Origin: Microbacterium sp. T2.11-28
GTDB taxonomy: Bacteria; Actinomycetota; Actinomycetes; Actinomycetales; Microbacteriaceae
DNA: 64,000 nt
Direction: 5' to 3'
Assembly: GCF_950097975.1 (NCBI RefSeq)
Contig: NZ_CATNHF010000032.1
Location: forward strand, 62,001-126,000
The position numbers and the translations under genes were made by a program. Shown in pieces: positions 32,470 to 41,144 of this stretch. The notes below the pieces were generated by a model that worked only from the letters and a program-made list of their open reading frames with translations, had not been told where the DNA came from and made no database searches. The stretch's first letter is position 1. Each line of letters starts with the position of its first letter.

Positions 32470-33453
32470 GTGGCGCTGGCCACCGCGGGTGATCCCACGA
32501 AGAACACCCCGCGGAAGTCCGACCCGAAGGCCGAGGCCCGGGCCGCGGCGAAGGCTGGGCGGCGGAACTTCGCCGCCCAGCGTCGCCGCACGGCGCTCGT
32601 CGCGTGGCTGTTCGCACTCCCGTTCCTCGTGGTGTTCGCGGTCTTCATGCTGGGGCCGGTGATCGGCTCGTTCGCGATGTCGTTCACCGACCTCGGCGTG
32701 AAGGACCTGCGCTCGCCGTTCGCGGTGAACTTCATCGCCTTCGACAACTTCGTCACGCTGTTCCAGGACGAGCTGTTCGTCAAGTCGATCGTCAACACCT
32801 TCTACTTCGTGCTGGTCGGCATCCCGCTGACGATGGCGCTCGGCCTGCTGCTCGCCGTCGCGCTGAACTCCGGCATCGAGAGGTTCCGCGGCGTGTTCCG
32901 CGTGGGCTACTACACCCCGGTGGTGACCTCGATCGTGGCGGTCGCCGTCGTGTGGCGGTTCATCCTCCAGGACTCCGGCCTCATGAACACCGTGCTCAGC
33001 TGGGTCGGCATCAACGGACCCGACTGGCTCAACGACCCGTTCTGGGCCATGCCGTCGATCATCGCGATGGGCGCGTGGCGGAACATGGGCACGCTGATGA
33101 TCATCTTCCTGGCCGGGCTCCAGGCGATCCCGCGCGACGTCTACGAGGCGGCCGAGGTCGACGGCGCCGGTGCCTGGCGCCGGTTCACCGGCATGACGCT
33201 CCCGCTCATGCGTCCCACCCTGCTGCTGGGGGCGGTGCTGCTGTCGGTCGGCTTCCTGCAGGTGTTCGAGGAGCCCTTCGTCATGACCCAGGGCGGGCCG
33301 CTCAACTCGACGCTCACGATCAGCTACTACGTCTACAACCAGTTCGGCTACGGCGACTACTCGCTGGCCTCCGCCGCCGCCTACGTGCTGTTCGCGTTCA
33401 TCGCGGCGCTGTCGGCGGTGCAGTTCCGGCTGCTGCGCTCGAAGGACAACTGA
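32470..33453 (+). CDS. sugar ABC transporter permease (MalF type)
   Basis: Inner-membrane permease of 327 residues with six predicted membrane helices and the EAA loop for ATPase contact (YEAAEVDGAGAWRRFTGMTLPL). GTG at 32470 is chosen because it lies six bases after the binding-protein stop. Part of the 31184-35545 operon. Confidence 0.9.
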   Translation: MALATAGDPTKNTPRKSDPKAEARAAAKAGRRNFAAQRRRTALVAWLFALPFLVVFAVFMLGPVIGSFAMSFTDLGVKDLRSPFAVNFIAFDNFVTLFQDELFVKSIVNTFYFVLVGIPLTMALGLLLAVALNSGIERFRGVFRVGYYTPVVTSIVAVAVVWRFILQDSGLMNTVLSWVGINGPDWLNDPFWAMPSIIAMGAWRNMGTLMIIFLAGLQAIPRDVYEAAEVDGAGAWRRFTGMTLPLMRPTLLLGAVLLSVGFLQVFEEPFVMTQGGPLNSTLTISYYVYNQFGYGDYSLASAAAYVLFAFIAALSAVQFRLLRSKDN

Positions 33454-33454
33454 C

Positions 33455-34357
33455 ATGACCACCCTCACCTCACCCCCCGTGCCCGCCGAACCGGTGCGGC
33501 CCGCCGAGGCGGAGACCCCACGTCGCCGCCCGCAGCGCCGCCCGCAGTGGTCGCGCAGCCTGACCTACCTGGCGCTGACCGTCGGCCTGATCATCACGCT
33601 CATGCCGTTCGTGTGGATGCTCCTGGGCAGCTTCAAGACCCAGGGCGAGCTGCTGCAGCGGCCCATCACCTGGTGGCCCGAGCAGGCGACCCTCGACAAC
33701 TACTCGCGCTGGCTGACGCAGCTGGACTACGGGCAGTTCTTCTTCAACTCGGTGGTCGTCGCCCTCGTCGTGGTGCTCGGCAACATCGTGTTCTGTTCGA
33801 TGGTCGCCTACGCGCTGGCCAAGCTGGAGTTCCCCGGCAAGAAGGTGCTGTTCGCCCTCGTGCTGCTGACGCTCATGGTGCCCGGCGTGGTGACGCTCGT
33901 CCCGATGTTCGTCCTCGTGGCGAACATGGGGCTCGTCAACACCTATCCGGCGCTCATCCTGCCGTTCCTCGCGGGGCCGCTGGGCGTGTTCCTCATGCGG
34001 CAGTTCATCATGGGCGTCCCCGACGCTCTGCTCGAGGCGGCGCGCATCGACGGCGCCGGCGAGTTCCGCATCTTCCTCCGCGTCGTCATGCCGCAGTGCG
34101 GACCGGCCGTGGCGACCCTCGCGATCCTCACCTTCCTCGCCTCGTGGAACAACTTCCTGTGGCCGCTCGTGGTCGCCCAGACCGAGTCGATGTACACGCT
34201 GCCGGTCGCGCTGTCGCTGTACTCCGTGGGCTCCAACGGCACCTACTACGGGCTCCTGATGGCGGGATCCGTCCTGGTCGTCACCCCCATCCTCATCCTG
34301 TTCCTCTTCCTGCAGCGCTACTTCGTGCAGGGCATCACCATGACCGGGCTCAAGTAG
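33455..34357 (+). CDS. sugar ABC transporter permease (MalG type)
   Basis: Second permease, 300 residues, six helices. EAA loop LLEAARIDGAGEFRIFLRVV. Starts two bases after the MalF-type gene (TGACATG), so translation is coupled. Works with the neighbouring permease and lipoprotein to import a sugar. Confidence 0.93.
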   Translation: MTTLTSPPVPAEPVRPAEAETPRRRPQRRPQWSRSLTYLALTVGLIITLMPFVWMLLGSFKTQGELLQRPITWWPEQATLDNYSRWLTQLDYGQFFFNSVVVALVVVLGNIVFCSMVAYALAKLEFPGKKVLFALVLLTLMVPGVVTLVPMFVLVANMGLVNTYPALILPFLAGPLGVFLMRQFIMGVPDALLEAARIDGAGEFRIFLRVVMPQCGPAVATLAILTFLASWNNFLWPLVVAQTESMYTLPVALSLYSVGSNGTYYGLLMAGSVLVVTPILILFLFLQRYFVQGITMTGLK

Positions 34358-34378
34358 GCCCAGACAAGGACCCCATCC

Positions 34379-35545
34379 ATGACTTCGCTCACGTTCCCCG
34401 CCGGTTTCGTCTGGGGCGCCGCGACCGCCGGCCACCAGATCGAGGGCGGAAACGTCAACAGCGACTGGTGGCCGCGCGAGGTGGCCCCCGACACCACGAT
34501 CGGGGAGCCCTCCGGCGACGCGGCGGACAGCTACCACCGGTACCGAGAGGACATCGCGCTGCTCGCGAAGTCCGGACTCGGGACCTACCGGTTCTCGCTG
34601 GAGTGGTCGCGCATCGAGCCGGCCGAGGGGATGGTGTCGCGCGCCGCGCTCGATCACTACCGGCGCGTGATCGACTGCTGCCACGAGCTCGGCGTCGTCC
34701 CGGCGATCACGATCTACCACTTCACGACGCCGCAGTGGTTCGCCGCCGACGGGGGTTGGCGCAACCCGGCATCCGTCGACCGCTTCACGCGCTTCGTCGA
34801 GATCGTGCTGCCGCTGCTGCACACCGCCTCGCACGTGTTCACGATCAACGAGCCCAACATCCTCGCGATGATCTTCGCGGGCAAGGAGGGCAATCAGCAG
34901 ATCCAGGCCGGGTCGCTGCCGGAGCCGGACGCCGTCGTCACCGAGCACATCATCGCCGCGCACCACCGCGCGGTGGAGCTCGTGCGCACGACGGGACGCC
35001 CGGTGGGATGGCCCGTCGCGCCGCAGCAGTTCTTCGCCGATCCGGGCGCCGAGGAGGTGCTGCGGGCGTACGCGTACCCCCGTGAGACGGTCTTCCTCGA
35101 GGCGTCCCGCGGCGACGACTTCATCGGCGTGCAGGCCTACACCCGCACGCGCATCACCCTCGACGGTCCGCTGCCCGCGCCGGACGACGTGGAGCAGACC
35201 CTCACGGGCTGGGAGTACTACCCGCCCGCGATCGCCGAGGCCGCCCGCCTCGCGCACGACGTGACGGGCCTGCCGGTGTTCGTCACCGAGAACGGCATCG
35301 CCACCGCCGACGACACCCGCCGCATCGACTACACCCGGGACGCGCTGCGGGCGCTGCACGCGGAGATCACCGCGGGGCTGCCGCTCATCGGGTATCTCCA
35401 CTGGTCGCTGCTCGACAACTACGAGTGGGGCTCGTTCGCGCCCACCTTCGGCCTGATCGGCTGGGACCGCGAGACGTTCGAGCGTCATCCCAAGCCCAGC
35501 CTGTGGTGGCTCGGCGAGGTCGCCCGCGCGAACGCCGTCGACTGA
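34379..35545 (+). CDS. GH1 family beta-glycosidase
   Basis: Glycoside hydrolase family 1, 388 residues, clearly shorter than the usual 440-480. Acid/base E158 (TINEPN) and nucleophile E304 (VTENG) are present, as is the C-terminal HWSLLDNYEW. No signal peptide, so it acts on imported oligosaccharide in the cytoplasm, probably a beta-glucoside or beta-galactoside. AAGGA precedes the start. Last gene of the TetR-controlled ABC operon; a direct-direct-inverted element begins 15 bases after the stop. Confidence 0.93.
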   Translation: MTSLTFPAGFVWGAATAGHQIEGGNVNSDWWPREVAPDTTIGEPSGDAADSYHRYREDIALLAKSGLGTYRFSLEWSRIEPAEGMVSRAALDHYRRVIDCCHELGVVPAITIYHFTTPQWFAADGGWRNPASVDRFTRFVEIVLPLLHTASHVFTINEPNILAMIFAGKEGNQQIQAGSLPEPDAVVTEHIIAAHHRAVELVRTTGRPVGWPVAPQQFFADPGAEEVLRAYAYPRETVFLEASRGDDFIGVQAYTRTRITLDGPLPAPDDVEQTLTGWEYYPPAIAEAARLAHDVTGLPVFVTENGIATADDTRRIDYTRDALRALHAEITAGLPLIGYLHWSLLDNYEWGSFAPTFGLIGWDRETFERHPKPSLWWLGEVARANAVD

Positions 35546-35559
35546 CCGTCGGCAGGGCT

Positions 35560-35632
35560 GTCCCACTCTCGGTTGGTGATGTCCCACTTTCGGTTGCTCG
35601 CAGCGGGCGAAAGCGACCGAAAGTGGGACATG
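35560..35632 (+). repeat. direct-direct-inverted element B
   Basis: GTCCCACTCTCGGTTG at 35560, GTCCCACTTTCGGTTG at 35581 (21 bases on), and inverted CGACCGAAAGTGGGACATG at 35614-35632. The inverted copy can pair with either direct copy. Sequence and 21-base spacing are shared with the element at 63115-63187. Confidence 0.8.
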
Positions 35633-35677
35633 CCCCTCAGGGGTGGACCCTCAGAGGAGGGGCTCGAGGGGAGGGGG

Positions 35678-36556
35678 TCAGGCTTCGGTGAGGGTGACGA
35701 TGGCGGCGGCCAGCGCGTCGGCCCCGGCGTGGTCGTCGGCGGTGACAGTGACCACCGAGTCCGCGGCGAAGATCACCAGCTGCCCGTAGGCGCCGTGGAG
35801 GCGCCACGCGTTCCCCGGTCCGCCCCAGCCCGACAGCGCATAGCGCTCGTAGCCCGGGCCCGATCCCGCGGGGCCTCCGTCGGCGTGCATCGCATCGATC
35901 CACCGCGCCGAGACGAGGCTTCGGCCCTGCCATCGGCCGCGGTCGCGGATCAGTAGGCCGATGCGCGACAGCTCGTCGGTGGTGAGGGCCAAGCCCCCGC
36001 CGGCGACGATGTACCCGAGCGGGCAGCGCTCCCACACCGCCTCGTGGATCGCGAGGGGATCGAGCAAGCGCGGCCCGAGATAGTCGAGCACGTCGCCGGT
36101 CCGGGTGGCGAGCACCCGCATGGCCGTGTAGGTGCTCGCATTGGAGTACTGGAAGACGCGCCCCCGCGACGGCCGCGACAGGAACTCGCGCGCGAGATCG
36201 GGCCAGTCGGTCATCATGGTCTCCGACCACGGGAGGTCCACGCCGCTCGTCATGGACAGCAGGCGCCGCAGCGTGACACCGCCGACGCCGTCGCCGACCT
36301 CCGCGTCCGCCAGCGCCGTGCCCGGCAGCAGATCGGCGAGAGGCGCGTCGAGGTCGATCAGCCCCTCGTCGGAGGCGATCGCCGCGGCGAGCACGCAGAC
36401 CCCCTTGGCCGCGGAGTGGATGTCGCGGCGCACGGGTTCGGACCAGTCATGCGCGGCCACCTCATCTCCCACACGCACCCGCAGCCCGTGGGCGCGGAAT
36501 CCGCTGGCCGCGACCTCCGCCACGATTCGGTCACGGAGGATGTCGGCGCGTGTCAC
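35678..36556 (-). CDS. serine hydrolase (beta-lactamase/DD-peptidase fold)
   Basis: Protein of 292 residues. SxxK is SAAK (IHSAAKGV), the YxN motif is YSN (FQYSNAS), and the third motif is near LHGAYG. No signal peptide, so a cytoplasmic esterase role, for instance deacylation of sugars, is as likely as peptidase action. GTG at 36556 is the only start near the family N-terminus. Preceded on the same strand by the TetR gene. Confidence 0.85.
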   Translation of the reverse strand: MTRADILRDRIVAEVAASGFRAHGLRVRVGDEVAAHDWSEPVRRDIHSAAKGVCVLAAAIASDEGLIDLDAPLADLLPGTALADAEVGDGVGGVTLRRLLSMTSGVDLPWSETMMTDWPDLAREFLSRPSRGRVFQYSNASTYTAMRVLATRTGDVLDYLGPRLLDPLAIHEAVWERCPLGYIVAGGGLALTTDELSRIGLLIRDRGRWQGRSLVSARWIDAMHADGGPAGSGPGYERYALSGWGGPGNAWRLHGAYGQLVIFAADSVVTVTADDHAGADALAAAIVTLTEA

Positions 36557-36587
36557 TCCCTCAGTCTGCCGCAGCCCTCGGCGGCAC

Positions 36588-36663
36588 GTGGCAGAAGCAG
36601 GCTGAACCCCGGCGAGGAGGCGGTGGCGGCATCCGCAGCGGCGGTTGAGCCTGCTTTTGCCAC
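36588..36663. repeat. long inverted repeat and GGC-rich tract
   Basis: GTGGCAGAAGCAGGCT at 36588-36603 and AGCCTGCTTTTGCCAC at 36648-36663 form 16-base arms with one mismatch around a 44-base loop. To the right (36670-36745) follows a tract rich in GGCGGT/GGC units. It lies between the TetR stop and the serine hydrolase start and may end TetR transcripts. Confidence 0.55.
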
Positions 36664-36746
36664 GGGCCGGGGCCGAACGGCGGCGGTGGCGGGGCGGGCG
36701 GCGGTGGCGGCGGCGGCGTGGTGGCGGTGGCGGGGCGGCCGGGGGG

Positions 36747-37349
36747 TCAGGGGGCGTCGGCGGGGCGCAGGAGGGTGTCGAGCAGCGAGCGCATCGCGGC
36801 GACCGGGTCGGTGCCGTCGGCGAGCCAGCGGATCTGGATGCCCTCCCAGCCGCTGACCACCAGATCGGCGAGCATCGCCGGGTCGGCGTCGCTCGTGAGG
36901 CGGCCGAGCGAGCGGTCGTGCGCGATGAGCATCCGGTACTCGGCGGTGACGGTGGCGTACCGATGGCGGAGCCACTCGTGCGCCTCATGACCGGGATGGG
37001 TCGCCTCGGCCGAGACGATCGAGAACATGCGGACGAGCTCGCGCCGACGGAGGTTCCGCTCGACGATGCCGAGCACCGCCGGAACGAACCCGTCGCGGCG
37101 CGAGCGGTCGGCGAAGTCGGTGTCAGCGGCGTCCTCCTGCTCGAGGACGGCGGCCAGCAGCGACACCTTCGTCGGGAAGTGGTGCATGACCGTGGTGAGA
37201 CTGAGCCCCAGATCCTTCGCGATCTGGCGGAGCGAGCCGCCGCGGTACCCGTGCTCGCTGAAGACCGCGGTGGCCGAGTCGATGATCTCGCTGCGCCGCT
37301 CGGCGCTCTTCGCGTAGGGCCCGCGACGGGTGGGCGAGGCGTCGCTCAT
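36747..37349 (-). CDS. TetR family regulator of the GH42 unit
   Basis: Protein of 200 residues. Helix-turn-helix at about 17-65 (IIDSATAVFSEHGYRGGSL, then TTVMHHFPTKVSLLAAV). Paralogous to the TetR at 30389-31066. Start at 37349 gives MSDASPTRRGPYAKS; the frame continues upstream without a good start. Divergent from the GH42 gene with a palindrome between them. Confidence 0.9.
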   Translation of the reverse strand: MSDASPTRRGPYAKSAERRSEIIDSATAVFSEHGYRGGSLRQIAKDLGLSLTTVMHHFPTKVSLLAAVLEQEDAADTDFADRSRRDGFVPAVLGIVERNLRRRELVRMFSIVSAEATHPGHEAHEWLRHRYATVTAEYRMLIAHDRSLGRLTSDADPAMLADLVVSGWEGIQIRWLADGTDPVAAMRSLLDTLLRPADAP

Positions 37350-37377
37350 GCCACGAGCGTAGCCGCTCCGAGATAAA

Positions 37378-37408
37378 CCGTGCATGTGCACGGGTTTTGA
37401 CCTAAGCT
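37378..37408 (+). promoter_or_regulatory. TetR operator and GH42 promoter
   Basis: Palindrome CCGTGCATGTGCACGG (37378-37393; seven-base perfect arms around TG) lies between the divergent TetR and GH42 genes. A -10-like TAAGCT (37403-37408) ends six bases before the GTG at 37415, which suggests a leaderless GH42 transcript with the operator over the upstream promoter region. Confidence 0.55.
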
Positions 37409-37414
37409 GTCGGC

Positions 37415-39544
37415 GTGACTTCGATCCCCCCGATCCCGAACGCCGCCACGACCGCGCCCCGCTGGGTGAAGGACGGCGCCCTCGGCCCGAACCGGATGCG
37501 CTTCGGCGCCGACTACAACCCGGAGCAGTGGCCGCGCGACGTGTGGCAGGAGGACATGCGCCTCATGCGCGAGGCGGGGGTGAACATCGTCTCGCTCGGC
37601 ATCTTCTCTTGGGCGCTGCTGGAGCCGCGGCCCGGAGAGTGGGACTTCTCCTGGCTCGACGAGGTCATGGACCTCCTCCACGCGAACGGGATCGACGTCG
37701 ACCTCGCCACGGCGACCGCCTCGCCGCCGCCGTGGCTCACGCGCCTCCACCCCCAGGTGCTCCCCGAGACCGCCGACGGCACCGTGCTCTCGCCCGGATC
37801 GCGCCAGCACTGGCGACCGACGTCGCCCATCTTCCGCGAGTACGCGCTCCGGCTCACCCGCGCGCTCGCCGAGCGCTACGCATCGCACCCGGCGCTGGTC
37901 GCCTGGCACATCTCGAACGAGCTGGGATGCCACAACCTCTACGACTACTCGGACGACGCCGCGCGCGCCTTCCGGGTGTGGCTCCAGCAGCGCTACGGCA
38001 CCCTCGACGCGCTCAACGACGCGTGGGGCACGGCGTTCTGGTCGCAGCACTACGGCGCCTGGGACGAGATCCTCCCGCCGCGGGTGGCCCCCACGCAGCG
38101 CAACCCGGGCCAGCAGCTGGACTTCGAGCGGTTCTCGTCGGACGCCGTGCGCGACCACCTGCGCGCCGAGGCCGAGGTGCTCCGCGCGGTGACGCCGGAC
38201 GTGCCGTACACGACGAACTTCATGGTGGCGCAGAACGTCCGGGACATCGACTACGCCTCGTGGGTGGGCGACGTCGACTTCGTCTCCAACGACCACTACC
38301 TGCGCCCGGGCGAGCTCGGCCGCGACGATCTGTCGTTCTGGGCGAACCTGACCGGCAACCTCGCCGGCGGACGGCCCTGGTTCCTGATGGAGCACGCGAC
38401 CTCGGCCGTCAACTGGCGCGAGGTCAACCCGCCCAAGCGGCCGGGCGAGCTCATCCGCGACGCGCTCACCCACGTCGGGCACGGCGCCGACGCCGTCTGC
38501 TACTTCCAGTGGCGCCAGTCGCGCGCCGGAGGCGAGCGCTACCACTCCGGCATGGTGCCGCACGCCGGCCCGAGCAGCCGGGTGTTCCGCGACGTCGTGG
38601 CCCTCGGCGGCGAGCTGGGCGCGCTCGCCCCCGTCACCGGATCCCACCGCGAGAAGGCGCGCGTGGCGCTCGTGTTCGACTACGAGTCCTGGTGGGTCAG
38701 CGGACGCGACTCGCACCCGACCGACGCGCTCCAGTACGACGTGGAGCAGCTGGAGTGGTACCGAGCGCTGCTGGACCTCGGCATCCGCGCCGACGTGCTG
38801 CCGGTGGGCGCCTCGTTCGACGACTACGAGGTCGTGATCGCCCCGATGCTGCACGTCGTGCCCGACGACCTCCGCCGCCGGCTCGAAGCCGTCGTCCGTG
38901 ACGGCCGCCATGTCGTGACCACCTACTTCTCGGGCATCGTCGACGAGCACGACCGCGTCTGGCTCGGCGGCTACCCCGGCGCGCTGCGCGATCTGCTCGG
39001 GGTGAGCGTGGAGGAGTTCGTGCCCCTGCTCCCGGGCGCTCCGGTCGCCCTCACCTCGGGCGCGGTCGCGACGACCTGGACCGAGCGGATCGTGCGGGTC
39101 GGCGCCGACGTCGAGGTGCTCGACACGTACGCCGACGGCGACCTGGCCGGGTCGCCCGCCGTCACCCGGCGCCGCGTCGGCGACGGATCGGCGGTCTACG
39201 TGTCGGCCGACATCGCCCGCGCGGGCGCCCGGGGCGTGCTCCGGGCCCTCGCCGGCGAGATCGAGGCGCTGCGCGGGGACGACCTCGCCGCCGACGGGCG
39301 CCTGGAGGTGATCGTGCGCGTCTCGGGCGGATCGCGCTTCGTCTTCCTCGCCAATCGCACCGACGAGACGGTGCTCGTCTCCGCCGTCGGGGAGGCCCTC
39401 GGCACCCAGGGCTCGGACGACGCGGGCGCCCTCACCATCGCGCCGCGCTCGGTGGCCGTGCTCACCCAGGACGCCGCCGCGACGGGAGCGCCGGCAGGCG
39501 GCGCCGGCCTCTCGACGACGCGCGCGTCGTCGTCGACAGGCTGA
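37415..39544 (+). CDS. GH42 family beta-galactosidase
   Basis: Protein of 709 residues. Opening MRFGADYNPEQWP is the GH42 signature; acid/base E169 (HISNELGCHN) and nucleophile E326 (LMEHATSAVNW). Trimerisation (A4-like) and C-terminal beta domains follow. No signal peptide, so it cleaves imported galactosides. The last 25 residues are a low-complexity Ala/Ser/Thr tail. Controlled by the divergent TetR; the DUF1349 gene follows 27 bases later. Confidence 0.94.
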   Translation: MTSIPPIPNAATTAPRWVKDGALGPNRMRFGADYNPEQWPRDVWQEDMRLMREAGVNIVSLGIFSWALLEPRPGEWDFSWLDEVMDLLHANGIDVDLATATASPPPWLTRLHPQVLPETADGTVLSPGSRQHWRPTSPIFREYALRLTRALAERYASHPALVAWHISNELGCHNLYDYSDDAARAFRVWLQQRYGTLDALNDAWGTAFWSQHYGAWDEILPPRVAPTQRNPGQQLDFERFSSDAVRDHLRAEAEVLRAVTPDVPYTTNFMVAQNVRDIDYASWVGDVDFVSNDHYLRPGELGRDDLSFWANLTGNLAGGRPWFLMEHATSAVNWREVNPPKRPGELIRDALTHVGHGADAVCYFQWRQSRAGGERYHSGMVPHAGPSSRVFRDVVALGGELGALAPVTGSHREKARVALVFDYESWWVSGRDSHPTDALQYDVEQLEWYRALLDLGIRADVLPVGASFDDYEVVIAPMLHVVPDDLRRRLEAVVRDGRHVVTTYFSGIVDEHDRVWLGGYPGALRDLLGVSVEEFVPLLPGAPVALTSGAVATTWTERIVRVGADVEVLDTYADGDLAGSPAVTRRRVGDGSAVYVSADIARAGARGVLRALAGEIEALRGDDLAADGRLEVIVRVSGGSRFVFLANRTDETVLVSAVGEALGTQGSDDAGALTIAPRSVAVLTQDAAATGAPAGGAGLSTTRASSSTG

Positions 39545-39571
39545 GAGGCCGAGGGCTGAGAGGCTGAGGAC

Positions 39572-40183
39572 ATGACGCACGAGGAGACCCAGCCCACCGT
39601 CGCGACGGGCGCCGTCGCCTGGACCGAGGGGACGTGGACGACCGAGCCGGCGGCCACGTCGATCGAGGGCGACACGCTGCGGGTGACCGCGGCCGAGGGC
39701 AGCGACGCGTGGCGCCACACCGCCTACGGTTTCGTCCACGACACCGAGCACGCGCTGCTCGCTCCGTTCCCGGTGGGGTCGGCGATGGAGGTCGAGTTCG
39801 GCGCGGACTTCACCGCGGAGTTCGACCAGGCGGGGCTGTTCGTCCGCGCCGACCACGAGCACTGGGTGAAATCCGGTGTCGAGTTCGCCGACGGCGTGCT
39901 CAATGTCGGCGCGGTCGTCACCGCGGTGCGCTCGGACTGGTCGGTCGCCCCCGTGCCCGAGTGGTCGGGGCGGCGTGTGCGCGTGCGCGTCAGCCGCGGC
40001 GACGACGCGCTGACCCTGCGCGTGGCGGCGGACGACGAGCCGTTCCGTCTCGTGCGGGTGCTCCCGTTCGACGGCGCGCGGACCGCGTCGGCGGGGCCGT
40101 TCGTGTGCGCACCGACCCGCGCCGGCCTCGAAGTGGTCTTCACGGCCTGGCGGCGGACGCCGGCCGACGCGTCGCTGCACTGA
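39572..40183 (+). CDS. DUF1349 concanavalin-like protein
   Basis: Protein of 203 residues with the beta-jelly-roll DUF1349 pattern (FDQAGLFVRADHEHWVKSGVEF, then VVTAVRSDWSVAP). The family is often beside glycosidases and sugar transporters and is thought to bind or modify sugars; activity not established. Second gene of the GH42 unit. Confidence 0.9.
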   Translation: MTHEETQPTVATGAVAWTEGTWTTEPAATSIEGDTLRVTAAEGSDAWRHTAYGFVHDTEHALLAPFPVGSAMEVEFGADFTAEFDQAGLFVRADHEHWVKSGVEFADGVLNVGAVVTAVRSDWSVAPVPEWSGRRVRVRVSRGDDALTLRVAADDEPFRLVRVLPFDGARTASAGPFVCAPTRAGLEVVFTAWRRTPADASLH

Positions 40184-40288
40184 CCGACCGGCGCCTCCGA
40201 CGGGTGCCGGGAGCGCCTGCTCCCGCCGATGCGCGGCCTGCGCGTGCGGACGCGATGCGGCGCGGGCGGGAGGCAGGTGCCCCCGGCG

Positions 40289-40317
40289 GGAGCCGGCGGG
40301 TTGGGGGCGCCGGCTCC
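40289..40317. terminator. bidirectional hairpin between convergent genes
   Basis: GGAGCCGGCG and CGCCGGCTCC form a perfect 10-base stem with a 9-base loop between the DUF1349 (+) and fasciclin (-) genes. No T run, so termination is inferred from position. A smaller stem GGGAGC/GCTCCC lies at about 40208-40223. Confidence 0.5.
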
Positions 40318-40348
40318 GGCAGGTCCTCCCTGAGGCTCGGGCGAGCCG

Positions 40349-40954
40349 TCAGGGAGCGGGGACGAGCACCCGGTCGATCGTGTGGATCACGCCGTTGGAT
40401 GCCGGGATGTTCAGGCGCCACAGCACCAGCCGCGGGTCCTTCAGGGCCGGGGTCTCGTCGCGCAGGGTGAGGCCGCGCGGCTTCACGATGCCGCCGTTGG
40501 CCATGGTCAGCGTCTTCGAGGTGATGACCTTGACCGGTCCGAGCCTCTTTCCGGCGACCACGTGGTACAGCAGGATGTCGGCGATCTGGTCGGTCGTGAA
40601 CGCGCCGACGATCGTCTCCAGCGCCGCCGCCTCGGACTCCGGCCGCGTGCCGGTGAGGTCGGTGACCAGTCGCAGGAACGCCCGGTCGTTGGGGGCGAAC
40701 ACGGTGTAGGTCGCCCCGGTGTCGGACAGGGCCCCATCAAGGCCGGTCGCCACGACCGCCTGGACGAGCAGGTCGTAGTCCCACGGGTTCTTGTCGGGGG
40801 TGCCGCCGCCCGAGGCCGCGACCGCGACGTCGACGATGGTGCCCTTCGGGGCGGTGCCGCTGTGGCCGCCGCCGTGGGCCTGGGCGGGCAGGGCCGTCAG
40901 CGACAGGGCGGCCGCCGCGACGGCGGCGATCGTGACGCGTACGCGCTTGTTCAT
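40349..40954 (-). CDS. secreted fasciclin (FAS1) domain protein
   Basis: Protein of 201 residues. Signal peptide 1-26 (MNKRVRVTIAAVAAAALSLT ... AQA), then one FAS1 domain: YTVFAPNDRAF (H1 motif), YHVVAGKRL, and a final NGVIHTIDRVLVP (H2 motif). FAS1 proteins mediate adhesion or matrix binding. Single gene divergent from the quinone reductase. Confidence 0.92.
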   Translation of the reverse strand: MNKRVRVTIAAVAAAALSLTALPAQAHGGGHSGTAPKGTIVDVAVAASGGGTPDKNPWDYDLLVQAVVATGLDGALSDTGATYTVFAPNDRAFLRLVTDLTGTRPESEAAALETIVGAFTTDQIADILLYHVVAGKRLGPVKVITSKTLTMANGGIVKPRGLTLRDETPALKDPRLVLWRLNIPASNGVIHTIDRVLVPAP

Positions 40955-41144
40955 CGTTCACTCCTTCGTCTGGAAGAGGCGTCCGGGCTCCAGTGGCCGG
41001 GCGTCATCCGTATGTACGTCGCCGGGGCCGTCGGCGGATGCAGTCGACCCGCACCGATTTCCCTGCATCCGATTCCCCGCGCGGCGACGAATACCAGAGC
41101 ACACACGCCGGGCGCCCGCCCGGCCCTCCTGCGGAGAGGTCATC

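Noticed and set aside
37346..40180. Long open frame antisense to the GH42 and DUF1349 genes
   Set aside because: Spans two well-supported genes and encodes low-complexity Arg/Gly/His-rich sequence.
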